From NCBI GenBank assembly GCA_964612295.1, contig CAZTDY010000011.1:21491-85490 (forward strand): a DNA stretch of 64,000 nucleotides, given 5' to 3'. The notes beneath the pieces are model-generated. The model searched no databases, was not told where the DNA came from, and saw only the letters and a list, made by a program, of their open reading frames with translations. The position numbers were made by a program, and so were the translations under genes. Positions 50,567-59,448 of the stretch are shown here, one piece after another (position 1 is the first letter of the stretch; every line of letters starts with the position of its first letter). The stretch comes from CAYQJL01 sp964612295. Lineage in GTDB: Bacteria; Eisenbacteria; RBG-16-71-46; CAIMUX01; WJJG01.

Positions 50567-51361
50567 CTAAGCCGATTCGGTGCCGACCTCCTTTCGCAGC
50601 GGTGCCGCCCACCACAGCCAGGCGGCCAGGGCGAAGAAGCCGAGCATGAGCCACTGGCTGTGCGCGAGGTGGAGGCCGCCCAGGGTAAGGACGTCCTCGG
50701 GCGCGTAGTAGCGCGTGAAATCGGCCAGGAAACGGATGAGGGTCGAAAATACCAAGTAGGCGGCCAACAGTCGGCCTGGTCGCTTCAGGGGCAGGGCGAA
50801 CCTGGCCAGCACCACACACAGGATGAGGTTGGCCACGCTCAGATAGAGCTGCGAGGGGTGAACGGGGGTCTCCCCCAATACCCAGTGGGCGTGCGAGCCG
50901 GGCGGGTAGCTGATCGCCCAGGGCAGGTTACAGGCCTCCCCGAAACAGCACCCGTTGAAGAAGCAGCCGATCCGGGTGATTCCCTCCCCCAGGGCGATGG
51001 CCGGAGCGGCCACATCACCCACCTCTCGGAAGGACCAGCCGCGGGAACGCATGAAGAGACCACCCACGACCAGCGCGCCGATGACCCCACCGTACTGGGT
51101 GAGGCCGCCGCGCCAGACACGGAAGAGTTCAGCCCACGATTCGTTGAACTCTCCCGGGTGTTGGATTGCATAGTAGAGACGCGCGCCGATCAAGGCAGAG
51201 GCGAGGACCCACCAGGCGAGGCGCATCATCTCGTCGTCTCTAAACCCCAGGGGACGCCCCCGCCTGCTCATCCACAAACTGCCGAAGAGGAACCCGAGCG
51301 CGAGACCCAGCCCGTAGGCATGAACCTTGAGCGGCCCCAGTTCGAGTAGGATTGGTTTCAC
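50567..51361 (-). CDS. lgt: Prolipoprotein diacylglyceryl transferase
   Basis: Attaches diacylglycerol to the lipobox Cys, the first step in lipoprotein maturation. A 264-residue inner-membrane protein with about seven helices and the signature RIGCFFNGCCFGEACNLPWA around residue 130, plus FRVWRGGLTQYGGVIGALVV. The GTG start follows GGGAGGACCG. It serves the several predicted lipoproteins here, and lies 13 bases after rodA. Confidence 0.96.
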   Translation of the reverse strand: MKPILLELGPLKVHAYGLGLALGFLFGSLWMSRRGRPLGFRDDEMMRLAWWVLASALIGARLYYAIQHPGEFNESWAELFRVWRGGLTQYGGVIGALVVGGLFMRSRGWSFREVGDVAAPAIALGEGITRIGCFFNGCCFGEACNLPWAISYPPGSHAHWVLGETPVHPSQLYLSVANLILCVVLARFALPLKRPGRLLAAYLVFSTLIRFLADFTRYYAPEDVLTLGGLHLAHSQWLMLGFFALAAWLWWAAPLRKEVGTESA

Positions 51362-51374
51362 CGGTCCTCCCGCC

Positions 51375-52598
51375 TTACTGATACTCGTTCCGCCTAGCCG
51401 TAACCCCCAGGAGCAGTCCGGTTCCGGCGAGCATGCTCACCATGAACGATCCGCCGAAACTCAGAAAGGGCAAAGGGAGCCCGGTCACCGGTGCCAGACC
51501 AAGGGTCATGGCCACATTGACGGCCGCGTGATAGAGGATGAGCGACACGAGCCCTGCGGCCACCACGCTGCCGAACCGCGAGCGGACCCGCCGCGCGAGG
51601 ATCAACCCGCGGGTCATCAATAGGCCGAAGAGCATCAGCACCACGGCCCCGCCGGCAAACCCGTACTCCTCTCCCACGACCGAGAAGATGAAGTCGGTGT
51701 GCTGGCGCGGCAAGAAGGCCAAGCCCGTTTGCGAGCCCTTCCCGGGCCCCTTGCCGGTCACCTGGCCCGAACCGATCGCAATCTTCGACTGGATCACCTG
51801 ATATCCCGCCCCGGCCGGCTCTCGCTCCGGATGGAGGAACGAGCTGATCCGCGCCCGCTGATACGGCTCGAGGCCGTTCCAGAGGCGGGGCGTCTGCAGC
51901 CCGATGCCGATCTGGAGAATCGCGAAGAGCACCACCAGCTGCCAGCCGATCCTTCGTGCGCGCAAGAGCGCGCAGCTTCCGATCAGGAAGGGAATCCACA
52001 GGATGTAGTGACCTGAGAAGAGGGCCGTGAGCAGCGGTGAGGCCAGCAGGAAGAGCACCAGCCAGGACAGGCCCGCCCACAGGAGCATCCCCATCGCCAC
52101 AAACGGGAAGCCCAGAGAGGTGCCCAGATCCGGCTCGCGCAACACGAGCAGAAAGGGAAGCGCGCAGATGAGCAGCGCCCCGGCCAGGGACCAGATGCGG
52201 CTCAGATCACATCGCTTGCGGGCCAGGTAGTGGCCCAGGAAGAGGATGAAACCCAGCTTGGCCGGCTCCGACGGCTGAAACCGGATCGGTCCGGCGACCA
52301 GCCAGCGCCGGGCCCCGTAGTGAGCATCGCCCGCGAAGAGCACGACCAGCAGGAGGACCGCTGCCAGGAAGTAGAGCAGGGGCGAGAGGTCTTCCAGGAA
52401 GCGGGGCGGCAGCCAGGCCAGCAGCAGCGCCCCGAACCCGCCCAGCACGATCGAGGCCACATGACGTACGAACAATCCGCTGTTTCCACTCGGGGAGATG
52501 ACCGTCGCCGAGTAGACCGCGGCCACGCCGATCAGCACCAGCCCGATGACCGGCAGGATCAACATCGGTTCCCAGAAGTGTGATTCCTTGCGCGTCAC
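51375..52598 (-). CDS. rodA: Rod-shape peptidoglycan glycosyltransferase RodA
   Basis: A SEDS-family polymerase of glycan strands for cell elongation. The 407-residue protein has about ten helices. It shows YGARRWLVAGPIRFQPSEPA, VLREPDLGTSL, the late FIFSVVGEEYGFAGG and PVTGLPLPFLSFGGS, as in RodA/FtsW. The GTG start overlaps the mrdA stop by 4 bases (GTGA), giving coupling with its partner PBP2. Confidence 0.96.
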   Translation of the reverse strand: MTRKESHFWEPMLILPVIGLVLIGVAAVYSATVISPSGNSGLFVRHVASIVLGGFGALLLAWLPPRFLEDLSPLLYFLAAVLLLVVLFAGDAHYGARRWLVAGPIRFQPSEPAKLGFILFLGHYLARKRCDLSRIWSLAGALLICALPFLLVLREPDLGTSLGFPFVAMGMLLWAGLSWLVLFLLASPLLTALFSGHYILWIPFLIGSCALLRARRIGWQLVVLFAILQIGIGLQTPRLWNGLEPYQRARISSFLHPEREPAGAGYQVIQSKIAIGSGQVTGKGPGKGSQTGLAFLPRQHTDFIFSVVGEEYGFAGGAVVLMLFGLLMTRGLILARRVRSRFGSVVAAGLVSLILYHAAVNVAMTLGLAPVTGLPLPFLSFGGSFMVSMLAGTGLLLGVTARRNEYQ

Positions 52599-54535
52599 GG
52601 ATTCCTCCCGGGCCAGCGTCCTGTGGATCGATCCGTGCCGGTCCGCTCGTCGGCTGCGCGTGAGCCTGAGCCATCCCCACCGCCGGGGCCCGCGCCCAAC
52701 GAGAGGGTATCGGGCCGGAAGAAGGCCTCCAGTAGCCGATGGGCAACCGGTGCGGCCACGCTGCCCCCGTGTCCGGCTTCCTCGATGACGACCAGCACCA
52801 CGATGCGGGGATCCTCTGCGGGAGCGACCGCCAGGAAGAGGGCATGGTCCTCGCCGTGCGGATTCTGGGCGGTCCCGGTCTTTCCGCCGATGCGAACCCC
52901 CTCGATCCGCGCCCGCCAGCCGGTGCCTCGCTCCCCCTCCACCGCCCGCTCCAGCAACTGTAGAATGAGCTGGCGGTGCGCCTCAGGTGTGGGAAGCGGC
53001 CGGGATCCCGCGCGGGGATCGTGCTGCCAGGTCACTGTTCCGTCGCGAAGAACCGCTCTGTTCGCCAGGTGCGGTTGACGGAGGATCCCATCGGAGACCA
53101 GCCCCCCGACATAGGCGATGAGCTGGAGCGGGGTGAGCACGATCTCGCCCTGACCGATTGCGAGGTTGAGCGCAATGCCCTCGGGAGGCGTCGTCCCGAG
53201 GCGCTTCCGGTACCATTCCAGGTCCGGGATGAGCCCGTCGCGCTCATCCGGAACGTCGATGCCGGTCGGGCCGTCCAGGTTGAGCGTGTTCATGTAGCGC
53301 AGGAAGCGCCTGAGGCCCATCTGGCGGGCCAGTTGGTAATAGTACACATCGCAGGATTGCTCGAAGGCGCCCCAGAGATCGACCCGTCCATGGCCGTGTT
53401 CGTTCCAGCAACCGAAATCGCGGTCGCCGAAAGTGTAGACGCCGTAGCAGGGATCGTAGCGGGTATGGGGCGAGAGCAGCCCGGCGTCCAGTCCCGCCAG
53501 CGTGGAGACGATCTTGAAGATCGACGCGGGCGGATACCCGGCCTGCATGACCCGATTGAGCAGCGGCCTCTCCGGCGAATTGAGCCCGGCCCACTCATCG
53601 CTGCTCAGGCCGTGCGCAAACGCGTTCGGATCGAATCCCGGCGTGCTGGCGCAGACGAGCACCTCCCCGGTCCAGGGATCCAGCGCCACCAGCGATCCCC
53701 TGCTTGGGCGCCCCTGTTGGAGGCGGCGGGCGGCCGGTTCCGGTTCGACCTGGAGAAGGGCCTCCTCTGCGACCGACTGGAGGTGGGCGTCGAGACAGAG
53801 GTGCAGATCCGCCCCGGGCAGGGGCGGCTGGGGCGGCAGGTCGGGGAACAGGTCGGTGACGCGGCCGAGCGCATCCACCCGCACGTAGGTCTCCCCGTCG
53901 GCCCCCCGCAGGAGAGGCTCGTACTGGCGCTCCAGCCCGGCCCGGCCGATCAGGGCGCCGCGCCGGTACCCGAGCTCTTCGCGGTCCAACTCGGCCTCGC
54001 TGACCTCGCCCATGTAGCCAAGAACATGCGCAGCCAACCTGCCGTGGGGATACCACCGCAGCGGTACCTCGGAGATGGTGATCCCCGGGATGGGCTGAAG
54101 TCGCTCGACGAAGGGAGCCAAAGCGGTGGGATCGACGTCGCGGTCCAAGAGCATCGGCTCGAATCGGTTTCGGTAGCGCCGGGCGCGAGCTTCGATTTCG
54201 TCCGGATCGCGCTCCAGCAACCGCCCGACCTCTCGCGCCGCGGTGGAAAGCTGATCCGGCTGCTTGTAGGCCGGATGGCCCGCCTCCAGGCTCAGGTTGA
54301 AGCTGACCCGGTTCCCGGCCAGGAGCCGTCCCTCCCGATCGAAGACCCTACCGCGCAAGGCCGGAATCGGCTCGCTGCGCACCATGTTTTCCCGGGCCAA
54401 CTCCGCGAAGTGGGCCCCGCGCATGATCTGAAGATAGAAGAGCCGTCCGCCGAGAGTCAGCAGGGCCCCGGCCACGACCAGGGTCAGGACCAGCGTCCGG
54501 GAACGGCGCTCGCGCAGGTTTTCAGGAAAGGGCAC
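52595..54535 (-). CDS. mrdA: Penicillin-binding protein 2
   Basis: Transpeptidase of the elongation complex. A 646-residue protein with one N-terminal membrane helix (about 15-36), a pedestal with IPALRGRVFDREGRLLA, and the transpeptidase domain: SIFK (338-341, catalytic Ser), SCD (394-396) and KTG (552-554). GTG start; it overlaps mreD by 14 bases. Confidence 0.96.
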   Translation of the reverse strand: MPFPENLRERRSRTLVLTLVVAGALLTLGGRLFYLQIMRGAHFAELARENMVRSEPIPALRGRVFDREGRLLAGNRVSFNLSLEAGHPAYKQPDQLSTAAREVGRLLERDPDEIEARARRYRNRFEPMLLDRDVDPTALAPFVERLQPIPGITISEVPLRWYPHGRLAAHVLGYMGEVSEAELDREELGYRRGALIGRAGLERQYEPLLRGADGETYVRVDALGRVTDLFPDLPPQPPLPGADLHLCLDAHLQSVAEEALLQVEPEPAARRLQQGRPSRGSLVALDPWTGEVLVCASTPGFDPNAFAHGLSSDEWAGLNSPERPLLNRVMQAGYPPASIFKIVSTLAGLDAGLLSPHTRYDPCYGVYTFGDRDFGCWNEHGHGRVDLWGAFEQSCDVYYYQLARQMGLRRFLRYMNTLNLDGPTGIDVPDERDGLIPDLEWYRKRLGTTPPEGIALNLAIGQGEIVLTPLQLIAYVGGLVSDGILRQPHLANRAVLRDGTVTWQHDPRAGSRPLPTPEAHRQLILQLLERAVEGERGTGWRARIEGVRIGGKTGTAQNPHGEDHALFLAVAPAEDPRIVVLVVIEEAGHGGSVAAPVAHRLLEAFFRPDTLSLGAGPGGGDGSGSRAADERTGTDRSTGRWPGRNP

Positions 54536-55016
54536 GCGTCTTCCCCCTTCCCAGAAGCCGCGGGAAGATGAGCACGGCCAGCGGCACCAAGAGCGCGGTG
54601 TAGATCGCGGCCGCGGGGGAAACGCTGAGCCACACGAGGAGCGACCGCCAAAGCCCGTCCGTGCCCGCCACGAGGACGCGCACGAGATCGTGGGCCAAGA
54701 GGAGCAGGCCGATGAGCATCGCCTGCATCACGGGATGTTCTCGATTGACCATGGGCGAGGTGCTTCCGGCCGCGAAGCCGACCAGGCAGAGGAGCAGGGC
54801 CTCCAGGCCGAGCCAGTGCGGCTCCGCGCACCCTCGGAGCAGGCCGACGACGAAGCCCACGATGACCCCGCCGCGCCCACCGCCGAAGAGCCCGGCGAAT
54901 ACCACGAGGGCCAACGCGAAGTCCGGCCGCACCGGCCCCAGCGCCAGGCGTTGGGCGACGGTCGACTCGAGCAGCACGACCGCGAAGATGAGCAGCAGAT
55001 AGCGCAAGTAGAACAT
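54522..55016 (-). CDS. mreD: Rod-shape-determining protein MreD
   Basis: A 164-residue integral membrane protein of the elongation complex. The start is ATG 55014-55016 (MFYLRYLLLIFAVVLLEST) with GGGAGTGAGG upstream; the in-frame extension upstream belongs to the mreC region. GPVRPDFALALVVFAGLFGG and a run of about five helices match MreD. Seven bases separate it from mreC. Confidence 0.9.
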   Translation of the reverse strand: MFYLRYLLLIFAVVLLESTVAQRLALGPVRPDFALALVVFAGLFGGGRGGVIVGFVVGLLRGCAEPHWLGLEALLLCLVGFAAGSTSPMVNREHPVMQAMLIGLLLLAHDLVRVLVAGTDGLWRSLLVWLSVSPAAAIYTALLVPLAVLIFPRLLGRGKTRALS

Positions 55017-55023
55017 GCCGGCC

Positions 55024-55833
55024 TCACTCCCCGCTTCCGCCGGCCGGGCCGGTCCCCAAGAGAAAGACCTCCTCGGTGCGGTCGAGATCCACGAAGGGGC
55101 GCACGCCGATCTCTTTGACCACGTTCGTGCTGTCGTCGGCCACCGCGACAACCTCACCGATCGGGATGCCTCGAGGGAAGATCCCGCCGTATCCGGAGGT
55201 CACCACCCACTCCCCGGGGCGCACGCGGCCGTGTAGGGGAATCCCGTTGAGATCAAGCCGGTGACGCCGCGGATTCCAGCGCAATCGCCCCACGAATCGG
55301 GAATCCTGCAGCATGCCGCTGATGGCCAGCCCGTCATGGCGCAGCGTCCGCGCGTGGCTCAGGTTTTCCTCCAGCAGCGCCACGACTCCGACCAGTCCTT
55401 CCACCCCCACCACCGGCTGGCCTACCGAGGCTCCCGCCTTGGCTCCGCCGGCCAGTGCGAGGATCTCTCCGAAGCGGTCGGCGCTGCGGCCGACCACCTG
55501 CGTGGGCAGGAGGGTCTGTTCAGCCCGCTGCGCGAATCCCAACAACTCGCGTAGACGGTCGTTTTCGCGCATCGCTTCGCGCCATTGCGACCGATCGAGT
55601 TGACAAAGCGCCTCCTGATGGCGTTCCAGGTGGTCTTGCGCAGTCCGGTTGATGGGCGCGGGGACGAAAGCCATGACGAGGCCGAAGGGATAGAACACGG
55701 TGGCTCGCAGGGAGGCGGCGGTCTCGGCGCGGAAGGCGGGTCCCGAGAAGAGGAGCGCCAGGGAGAGGCCGCCGGCGATCGCGAGCGCGAGCCAATCACC
55801 GATCCCCGGGTAGGCCGGCCCCTTGCGAATCAT
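55024..55833 (-). CDS. mreC: Rod-shape-determining protein MreC
   Basis: A 269-residue periplasmic scaffold with one N-terminal helix (about 13-33), a coiled segment (HLERHQEALCQLDRSQWREA) and the beta domain with VVGVEGLVGVV, GRLRWNP, GEWVVTSGYGGIFPRGIPIG. It bridges MreB/MreD and PBP2. It lies 89 bases after mreB. Confidence 0.94.
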   Translation of the reverse strand: MIRKGPAYPGIGDWLALAIAGGLSLALLFSGPAFRAETAASLRATVFYPFGLVMAFVPAPINRTAQDHLERHQEALCQLDRSQWREAMRENDRLRELLGFAQRAEQTLLPTQVVGRSADRFGEILALAGGAKAGASVGQPVVGVEGLVGVVALLEENLSHARTLRHDGLAISGMLQDSRFVGRLRWNPRRHRLDLNGIPLHGRVRPGEWVVTSGYGGIFPRGIPIGEVVAVADDSTNVVKEIGVRPFVDLDRTEEVFLLGTGPAGGSGE

Positions 55834-55922
55834 GGTCGGTACTCCGTGTCGATCTCGGTCCTATCGTCAGCTCATCCGCGGATTGGCCTGATGGCGGCGG
55901 GCCGGCAGTGAACGCACCTTGG

Positions 55923-56957
55923 CTACGCGTTGCTCTTCATCAGGACCTTTTCGTAGGTCTCGATCTGGTCCAGGATCTTCCCGCACCCCAGCACCACGCA
56001 GAGCAGCGAGTCTTCCGCCACGGTGATGGGCAGATTGGTCGCCTCCCTCAAGAGCATGTCCAGGCCGCGCAGCAATGACCCACCACCAGACATCACGATC
56101 CCGCGATCCACGATGTCGGACGCCAGCTCCGGTGGGGTTTGCTCGAGCGACTGCTTCAAGCCTTCCACGATTGCGCTGATCGGCTCCTGGAGCGCCTCGC
56201 GGATTTCGACCGAGGTCACTTTGATGGTCTTGGGAATGCCGCCGATCAAATCCCGCCCTTTGATTTCCAGCTCGAGTTCTTCTTCGAGTGGGAAGGCGCT
56301 GCCGATCTCCATCTTGATCCGCTCGGCGGTCCGGTCCCCGATGAGCAGGTTGTAGGCCCGCTTGACGTACTGCTGGATGGCCTCATCCATCTTGTCGCCG
56401 GCCACCCGGAGGCTGGTGTCGTGAACGATGCCGAAGAGGGTCATGACGGCGATCTCGGTGGTGCCTCCCCCGATGTCGATCACCATGTTCCCCAGCGGTT
56501 TGTCGACCGGCAGTCCGACGCCGATGGCCGCCGCGATCGGCTCGGCCACCAGGAACACCTCCCGGGCGCCCGCCCGTTCGGCGGAGTCGCGGACCGCGCG
56601 CTTCTCGACCTCGGTGATCCCCGAGGGGACCGAGACGATGATGCGCGGATGCACCAGGAAGCGGTGTTTTTGAACTTTGGAGATGAGTTTGCGAAGGAGT
56701 TCCTCGGTCATCTCGAAATCGGCAATGACGCCGTCTTTGAGCGGGCGGACCGCCTCGATGGCCTGCGGGGTGCGCCCCAGCATCTCCTTGGCCTCGGCCC
56801 CGACGGCCAGCACCTTGCGCGAGGCCTTCTCAACCGCCACGACCGACGGTTCGTTGAGCACGATGCCTTTGCCCTTCACGTAGACCAGCGTGTTGGCGGT
56901 GCCCAGATCGATGGCCACGTCGTTCGACATGTAGCCAATGAGTTTGTTCAGGAACAT
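55923..56957 (-). CDS. mreB: Rod-shape-determining protein MreB
   Basis: An actin-like filament that guides wall synthesis. The 344-residue protein has VAIDLGTANTLVYVKGKGIV (phosphate 1), DIGGGTTEIAVMTLFGIV (phosphate 2) and VMSGGGSLLRGLDMLL (adenosine). ATG start. It is the first gene of the mre cluster, with a divergent promoter region (56958-57245) on its right. Confidence 0.97.
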   Translation of the reverse strand: MFLNKLIGYMSNDVAIDLGTANTLVYVKGKGIVLNEPSVVAVEKASRKVLAVGAEAKEMLGRTPQAIEAVRPLKDGVIADFEMTEELLRKLISKVQKHRFLVHPRIIVSVPSGITEVEKRAVRDSAERAGAREVFLVAEPIAAAIGVGLPVDKPLGNMVIDIGGGTTEIAVMTLFGIVHDTSLRVAGDKMDEAIQQYVKRAYNLLIGDRTAERIKMEIGSAFPLEEELELEIKGRDLIGGIPKTIKVTSVEIREALQEPISAIVEGLKQSLEQTPPELASDIVDRGIVMSGGGSLLRGLDMLLREATNLPITVAEDSLLCVVLGCGKILDQIETYEKVLMKSNA

Positions 56958-57066
56958 GGACGCGTCCTCGTGCCCCGGGCATCCATGCCCTCAAAGCCCG
57001 GGAAGAAAGCTCGCATATGCGGATGTTGTCGGAAAATAGACTGCTCCGGATAGCGTGTCGCGCGCG

Positions 57067-57095
57067 AACGTAGCAAACCGACCTAACGCGTGCAA
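57067..57095 (-). promoter_or_regulatory. mreB promoter
   Basis: TTGCAC (57090-57095) and TACGTT (57067-57072) are 17 bases apart on the minus strand. The GTGCA at the -35 forms a short inverted repeat with TGCAC near 57112, which could be an operator. The leader to the mreB ATG is about 105 bases. The gap 56958-57245 holds only this and the plus-strand promoter. Confidence 0.5.
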
Positions 57096-57143
57096 GTCTT
57101 ATAGTGTACCTGCACTTGCCGCTCTCGAGAGAACCGAAGACGC

Positions 57144-57172
57144 TTGACCGGTGTAGGTGGGATTGGTAGCTT
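57144..57172 (+). promoter_or_regulatory. Promoter for the plus-strand envelope genes
   Basis: TTGACC (57144-57149) and TAGCTT (57167-57172) are 17 bases apart, with GC before the -35 as in other promoters here. An alternative -10 TATACT (57198-57203) with CTGGCA at 57175-57180 is also possible. Confidence 0.5.
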
Positions 57173-57245
57173 TTCTGGCAAATTGCGCACAGCGACTTAT
57201 ACTCTGTACCAAGCTCAGGGCAGGTCGCCAGGGAGGAGGACTATC

Positions 57246-57719
57246 GTGACGAGATCCTGGAAAGTTTTGGCCATCCTAGTTGCGGCTATTGTTCTGCCCG
57301 CCGCGGTTCTCGCGCAGACGGGCCAGGCACCCGGCCGCACGCAGGGAGTCATGACCGGAACCGCGGCCGATGCGGCGGGCGCTGGCGTCGCCGGAACCCA
57401 GGTCAAGATCTTCGAAGAGGGTTCCCTCCTCGCCGAGACGACGACGGAAGCAGACGGACGCTATCGCCTGGAATTCGAATTCCTGCCGGACATCGATTGG
57501 ACGATCGTGGTCTGGTTTGTGCCCCCCGCGGGTGAACTCATTCCTGAAATCGTGATTCTGCGGGAGAGCCTCAAGTCGAAAGACCTGAACCTGTGGAGCA
57601 CCTGTCTTCCCCGTCTCGATCTGGAGGCGCGGGTGCGGTACGATGTCTCGCTGCTGAACGAAACCGACAAGCTGGCGAAGATGTCCGAACTGGACTGTAT
57701 GCAAGGCGGCGATCGGTAG
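57246..57719 (+). CDS. Small secreted protein with carboxypeptidase-regulatory-like fold
   Basis: A 157-residue exported protein starting at GTG 57246-57248 (MTRSWKVLAILVAAIVLPAA) after GGGAGGAGG. The mature part resembles a CarboxypepD_reg beta-sandwich: GVMTGTAADAAGAGVAGTQV, TTTEADGRYRLEFEF. The C-terminal part (WSTCLPRLDLEARVRYDV) has no recognised domain, and two Cys could pair. Function unknown. It is 67 bases before the FnIII-FGE lipoprotein and likely co-transcribed with it. Confidence 0.8.
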   Translation: MTRSWKVLAILVAAIVLPAAVLAQTGQAPGRTQGVMTGTAADAAGAGVAGTQVKIFEEGSLLAETTTEADGRYRLEFEFLPDIDWTIVVWFVPPAGELIPEIVILRESLKSKDLNLWSTCLPRLDLEARVRYDVSLLNETDKLAKMSELDCMQGGDR

Positions 57720-57786
57720 ATGACGAAGCGCTTCCCCCTGGCGAAAGCTACGGGTGTGCGTTCTTAGGGAAACCGGAGGAGATGCC

Positions 57787-59358
57787 ATGGTCCGTGTACG
57801 CCTGACGGCGGCAGTACTGCTCGTTGGCTTGGTGGGATTCGCGATTAGCTGCAGCGAGACGACAATCATCCGGGAGGAGAGCGCCAGCGGCCCGGAGCCG
57901 CCCAACTGGGTACATGTTTCCGAAACGGCCCGTGACGGAATCACGCTGAATTGGGAAGACGTGACCAATAACGAGGCCGGCTATCGCGTCGAACGATCGG
58001 CGGATGGTTCGAATGGATGGGCGGTCGTCGACTCGGTCGACGCCGACGAAGAAGAGTTCGTCGACCCCACCGTGGCCGACTCCCTCACCTACTACTACCG
58101 CATCCTGGCCTACGACAACGTGGGACGTTTGGGTGTCGAGTCGGAAGTGGTCTGGGGCAAGGCAATCGACAACCGTACCCCTTCGGCACCGGCTCTGCCC
58201 TTCCCCCCCAGCGATTCGACGGACATCGAAGGGCCTTCCATCCTCCTGGGGTGGCTGTCCCTGGATGAGGATCCGGGGGACACAATCCTCTACGACGTCT
58301 ACTTCGGACAGTCCCAGACCGGGCTGACCAGGGAGGCCAGCGACCAGGCGGCGGCCAGCCACACGCCGGCTCAAGACCTGGCGCTCACCCGCTCCTATTT
58401 CTGGCGGATCGTCGCCCGGGATGACCAGGGGGCCACCGCGATTTCGCCGATCTGGAACTTCGGAACCCGGATCGAGCAGGTCGACGTGTCCGCCGGCTAC
58501 TTCTTCTTTGGAGATTGCGGCCACTTCCTGCCGGAGGAAGCGGCGCGGTTCTGCGACGAAGAAAACCCCCACTACGTCGAGGCCTTCGACATCGACCGCT
58601 TCGAGGTATCCAATCAGCTCTATGCGCGCTTTCTGCAATCCCTCAACGACAGCCTGAAGCTGCGGGTCGAGGACGGCATCGTCTCCCATCCCGTGCAGAC
58701 TCTGGTCTATGCCGAGGTCTATCCCGAGGGGGATGATGATTCCGGCATCGAGTACTTCCCCAACGAGGGTGAGCGGGGCCTGTTCGTACCGCGGGCGGGG
58801 AAAGAGAACCATCCAGCCGTTGAGGTCACCTGGGCCGGGGCGCAGCGATACGCGGAATTCATGGGCCGCGAGCTGCCGACCGAGATTCAGTGGGAAAAAG
58901 CAGCGCGGGGTACGGAAAGTACCTATGGAGACACCACCTTCACGGTCATCTCGGAGGATGACACCACCGAGGTGACGGTCGGCTACGGTTTCCCGTACCC
59001 GTGGGGCAATGAGATGGACAGTCATCGTTTCAATTTCTCGGAGAGCGGAGACCCCTTCGAGTCCAGCGTGGGCGTGGCCACCACCCCCGGCGGGTACTTC
59101 GACGGCAGCATGCAATCCGGATACACCACGAACAGCAACGAAAGCCCCTACCTGGCGTTCGACCTGGCCGGCAACGTTGCCGAGTGGTGCCGCGACGATG
59201 CGGAGCCGAATGCGAATCAAAAGATCATCAAGGGCGGGCACTGGCGCTCCACGGCTTCTGCCTGTTTCACCTTCTGGCGCCAGGAGGCCGGCGCGGACTC
59301 GAGCGACAACGCAATTGGCTTCCGAACGGTGGGCACGGTGACGACTGAAACCGAGTAA
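57787..59358 (+). CDS. Lipoprotein with FnIII-like repeats and an FGE/sulfatase-modifying-type domain
   Basis: A 523-residue lipoprotein (lipobox FAISC). Residues about 30-125 look like a fibronectin type III domain (GITLNWEDVTNNEAGYRVER, YYYRILAYDNVGRLG), a second such segment follows at about 130-225, then an FGE-sulfatase domain (about 240-515): FDIDRFEVSNQLYARFL, HPAVEVTWAGAQRYAEFMG, ELPTEIQWEKAARG, AFDLAGNVAEWCRDD and AIGFRTV. In the active-site segment GGHWRSTASACF, the first of the two Cys of true formylglycine-generating enzymes is Ser, so activity on sulfatases is doubtful. GldJ/GldK of gliding/T9SS are of similar type; a structural role is possible. The start ATG 57787-57789 follows GGAGGAGATG. 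A long minus-strand open frame across it is a shadow. Confidence 0.85.
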   Translation: MVRVRLTAAVLLVGLVGFAISCSETTIIREESASGPEPPNWVHVSETARDGITLNWEDVTNNEAGYRVERSADGSNGWAVVDSVDADEEEFVDPTVADSLTYYYRILAYDNVGRLGVESEVVWGKAIDNRTPSAPALPFPPSDSTDIEGPSILLGWLSLDEDPGDTILYDVYFGQSQTGLTREASDQAAASHTPAQDLALTRSYFWRIVARDDQGATAISPIWNFGTRIEQVDVSAGYFFFGDCGHFLPEEAARFCDEENPHYVEAFDIDRFEVSNQLYARFLQSLNDSLKLRVEDGIVSHPVQTLVYAEVYPEGDDDSGIEYFPNEGERGLFVPRAGKENHPAVEVTWAGAQRYAEFMGRELPTEIQWEKAARGTESTYGDTTFTVISEDDTTEVTVGYGFPYPWGNEMDSHRFNFSESGDPFESSVGVATTPGGYFDGSMQSGYTTNSNESPYLAFDLAGNVAEWCRDDAEPNANQKIIKGGHWRSTASACFTFWRQEAGADSSDNAIGFRTVGTVTTETE

Positions 59359-59432
59359 CCGGCGGACCCCCCGAGGCGCTTTTGAAAGGACCCGTACATT
59401 CGGATCCCTCCCCTCGGGGGTGGCCCTGCTCC

Positions 59433-59445
59433 GAGGGAGACCCTC
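59433..59445 (+). promoter_or_regulatory. Hairpin covering the thrS ribosome binding site
   Basis: GAGGG (59433-59437) and CCCTC (59441-59445) pair with a 3-base loop, and the left arm is the Shine-Dalgarno of thrS. A second stem CCTCGG/CCGAGG (59413-59418 with 59430-59435) competes with it. This could regulate translation; inference only. Confidence 0.4.
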
Positions 59446-59448
59446 GCC

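Noticed and set aside
57175..57190. Sigma-54 promoter (TGGCA...TTGC)
   Set aside because: The GG and GC elements are only 6 bases apart rather than 10.
57748..59241. A 497-codon minus-strand open frame over the FGE lipoprotein
   Set aside because: The plus strand encodes a lipoprotein with clear FnIII and FGE motifs; the antisense product has none.
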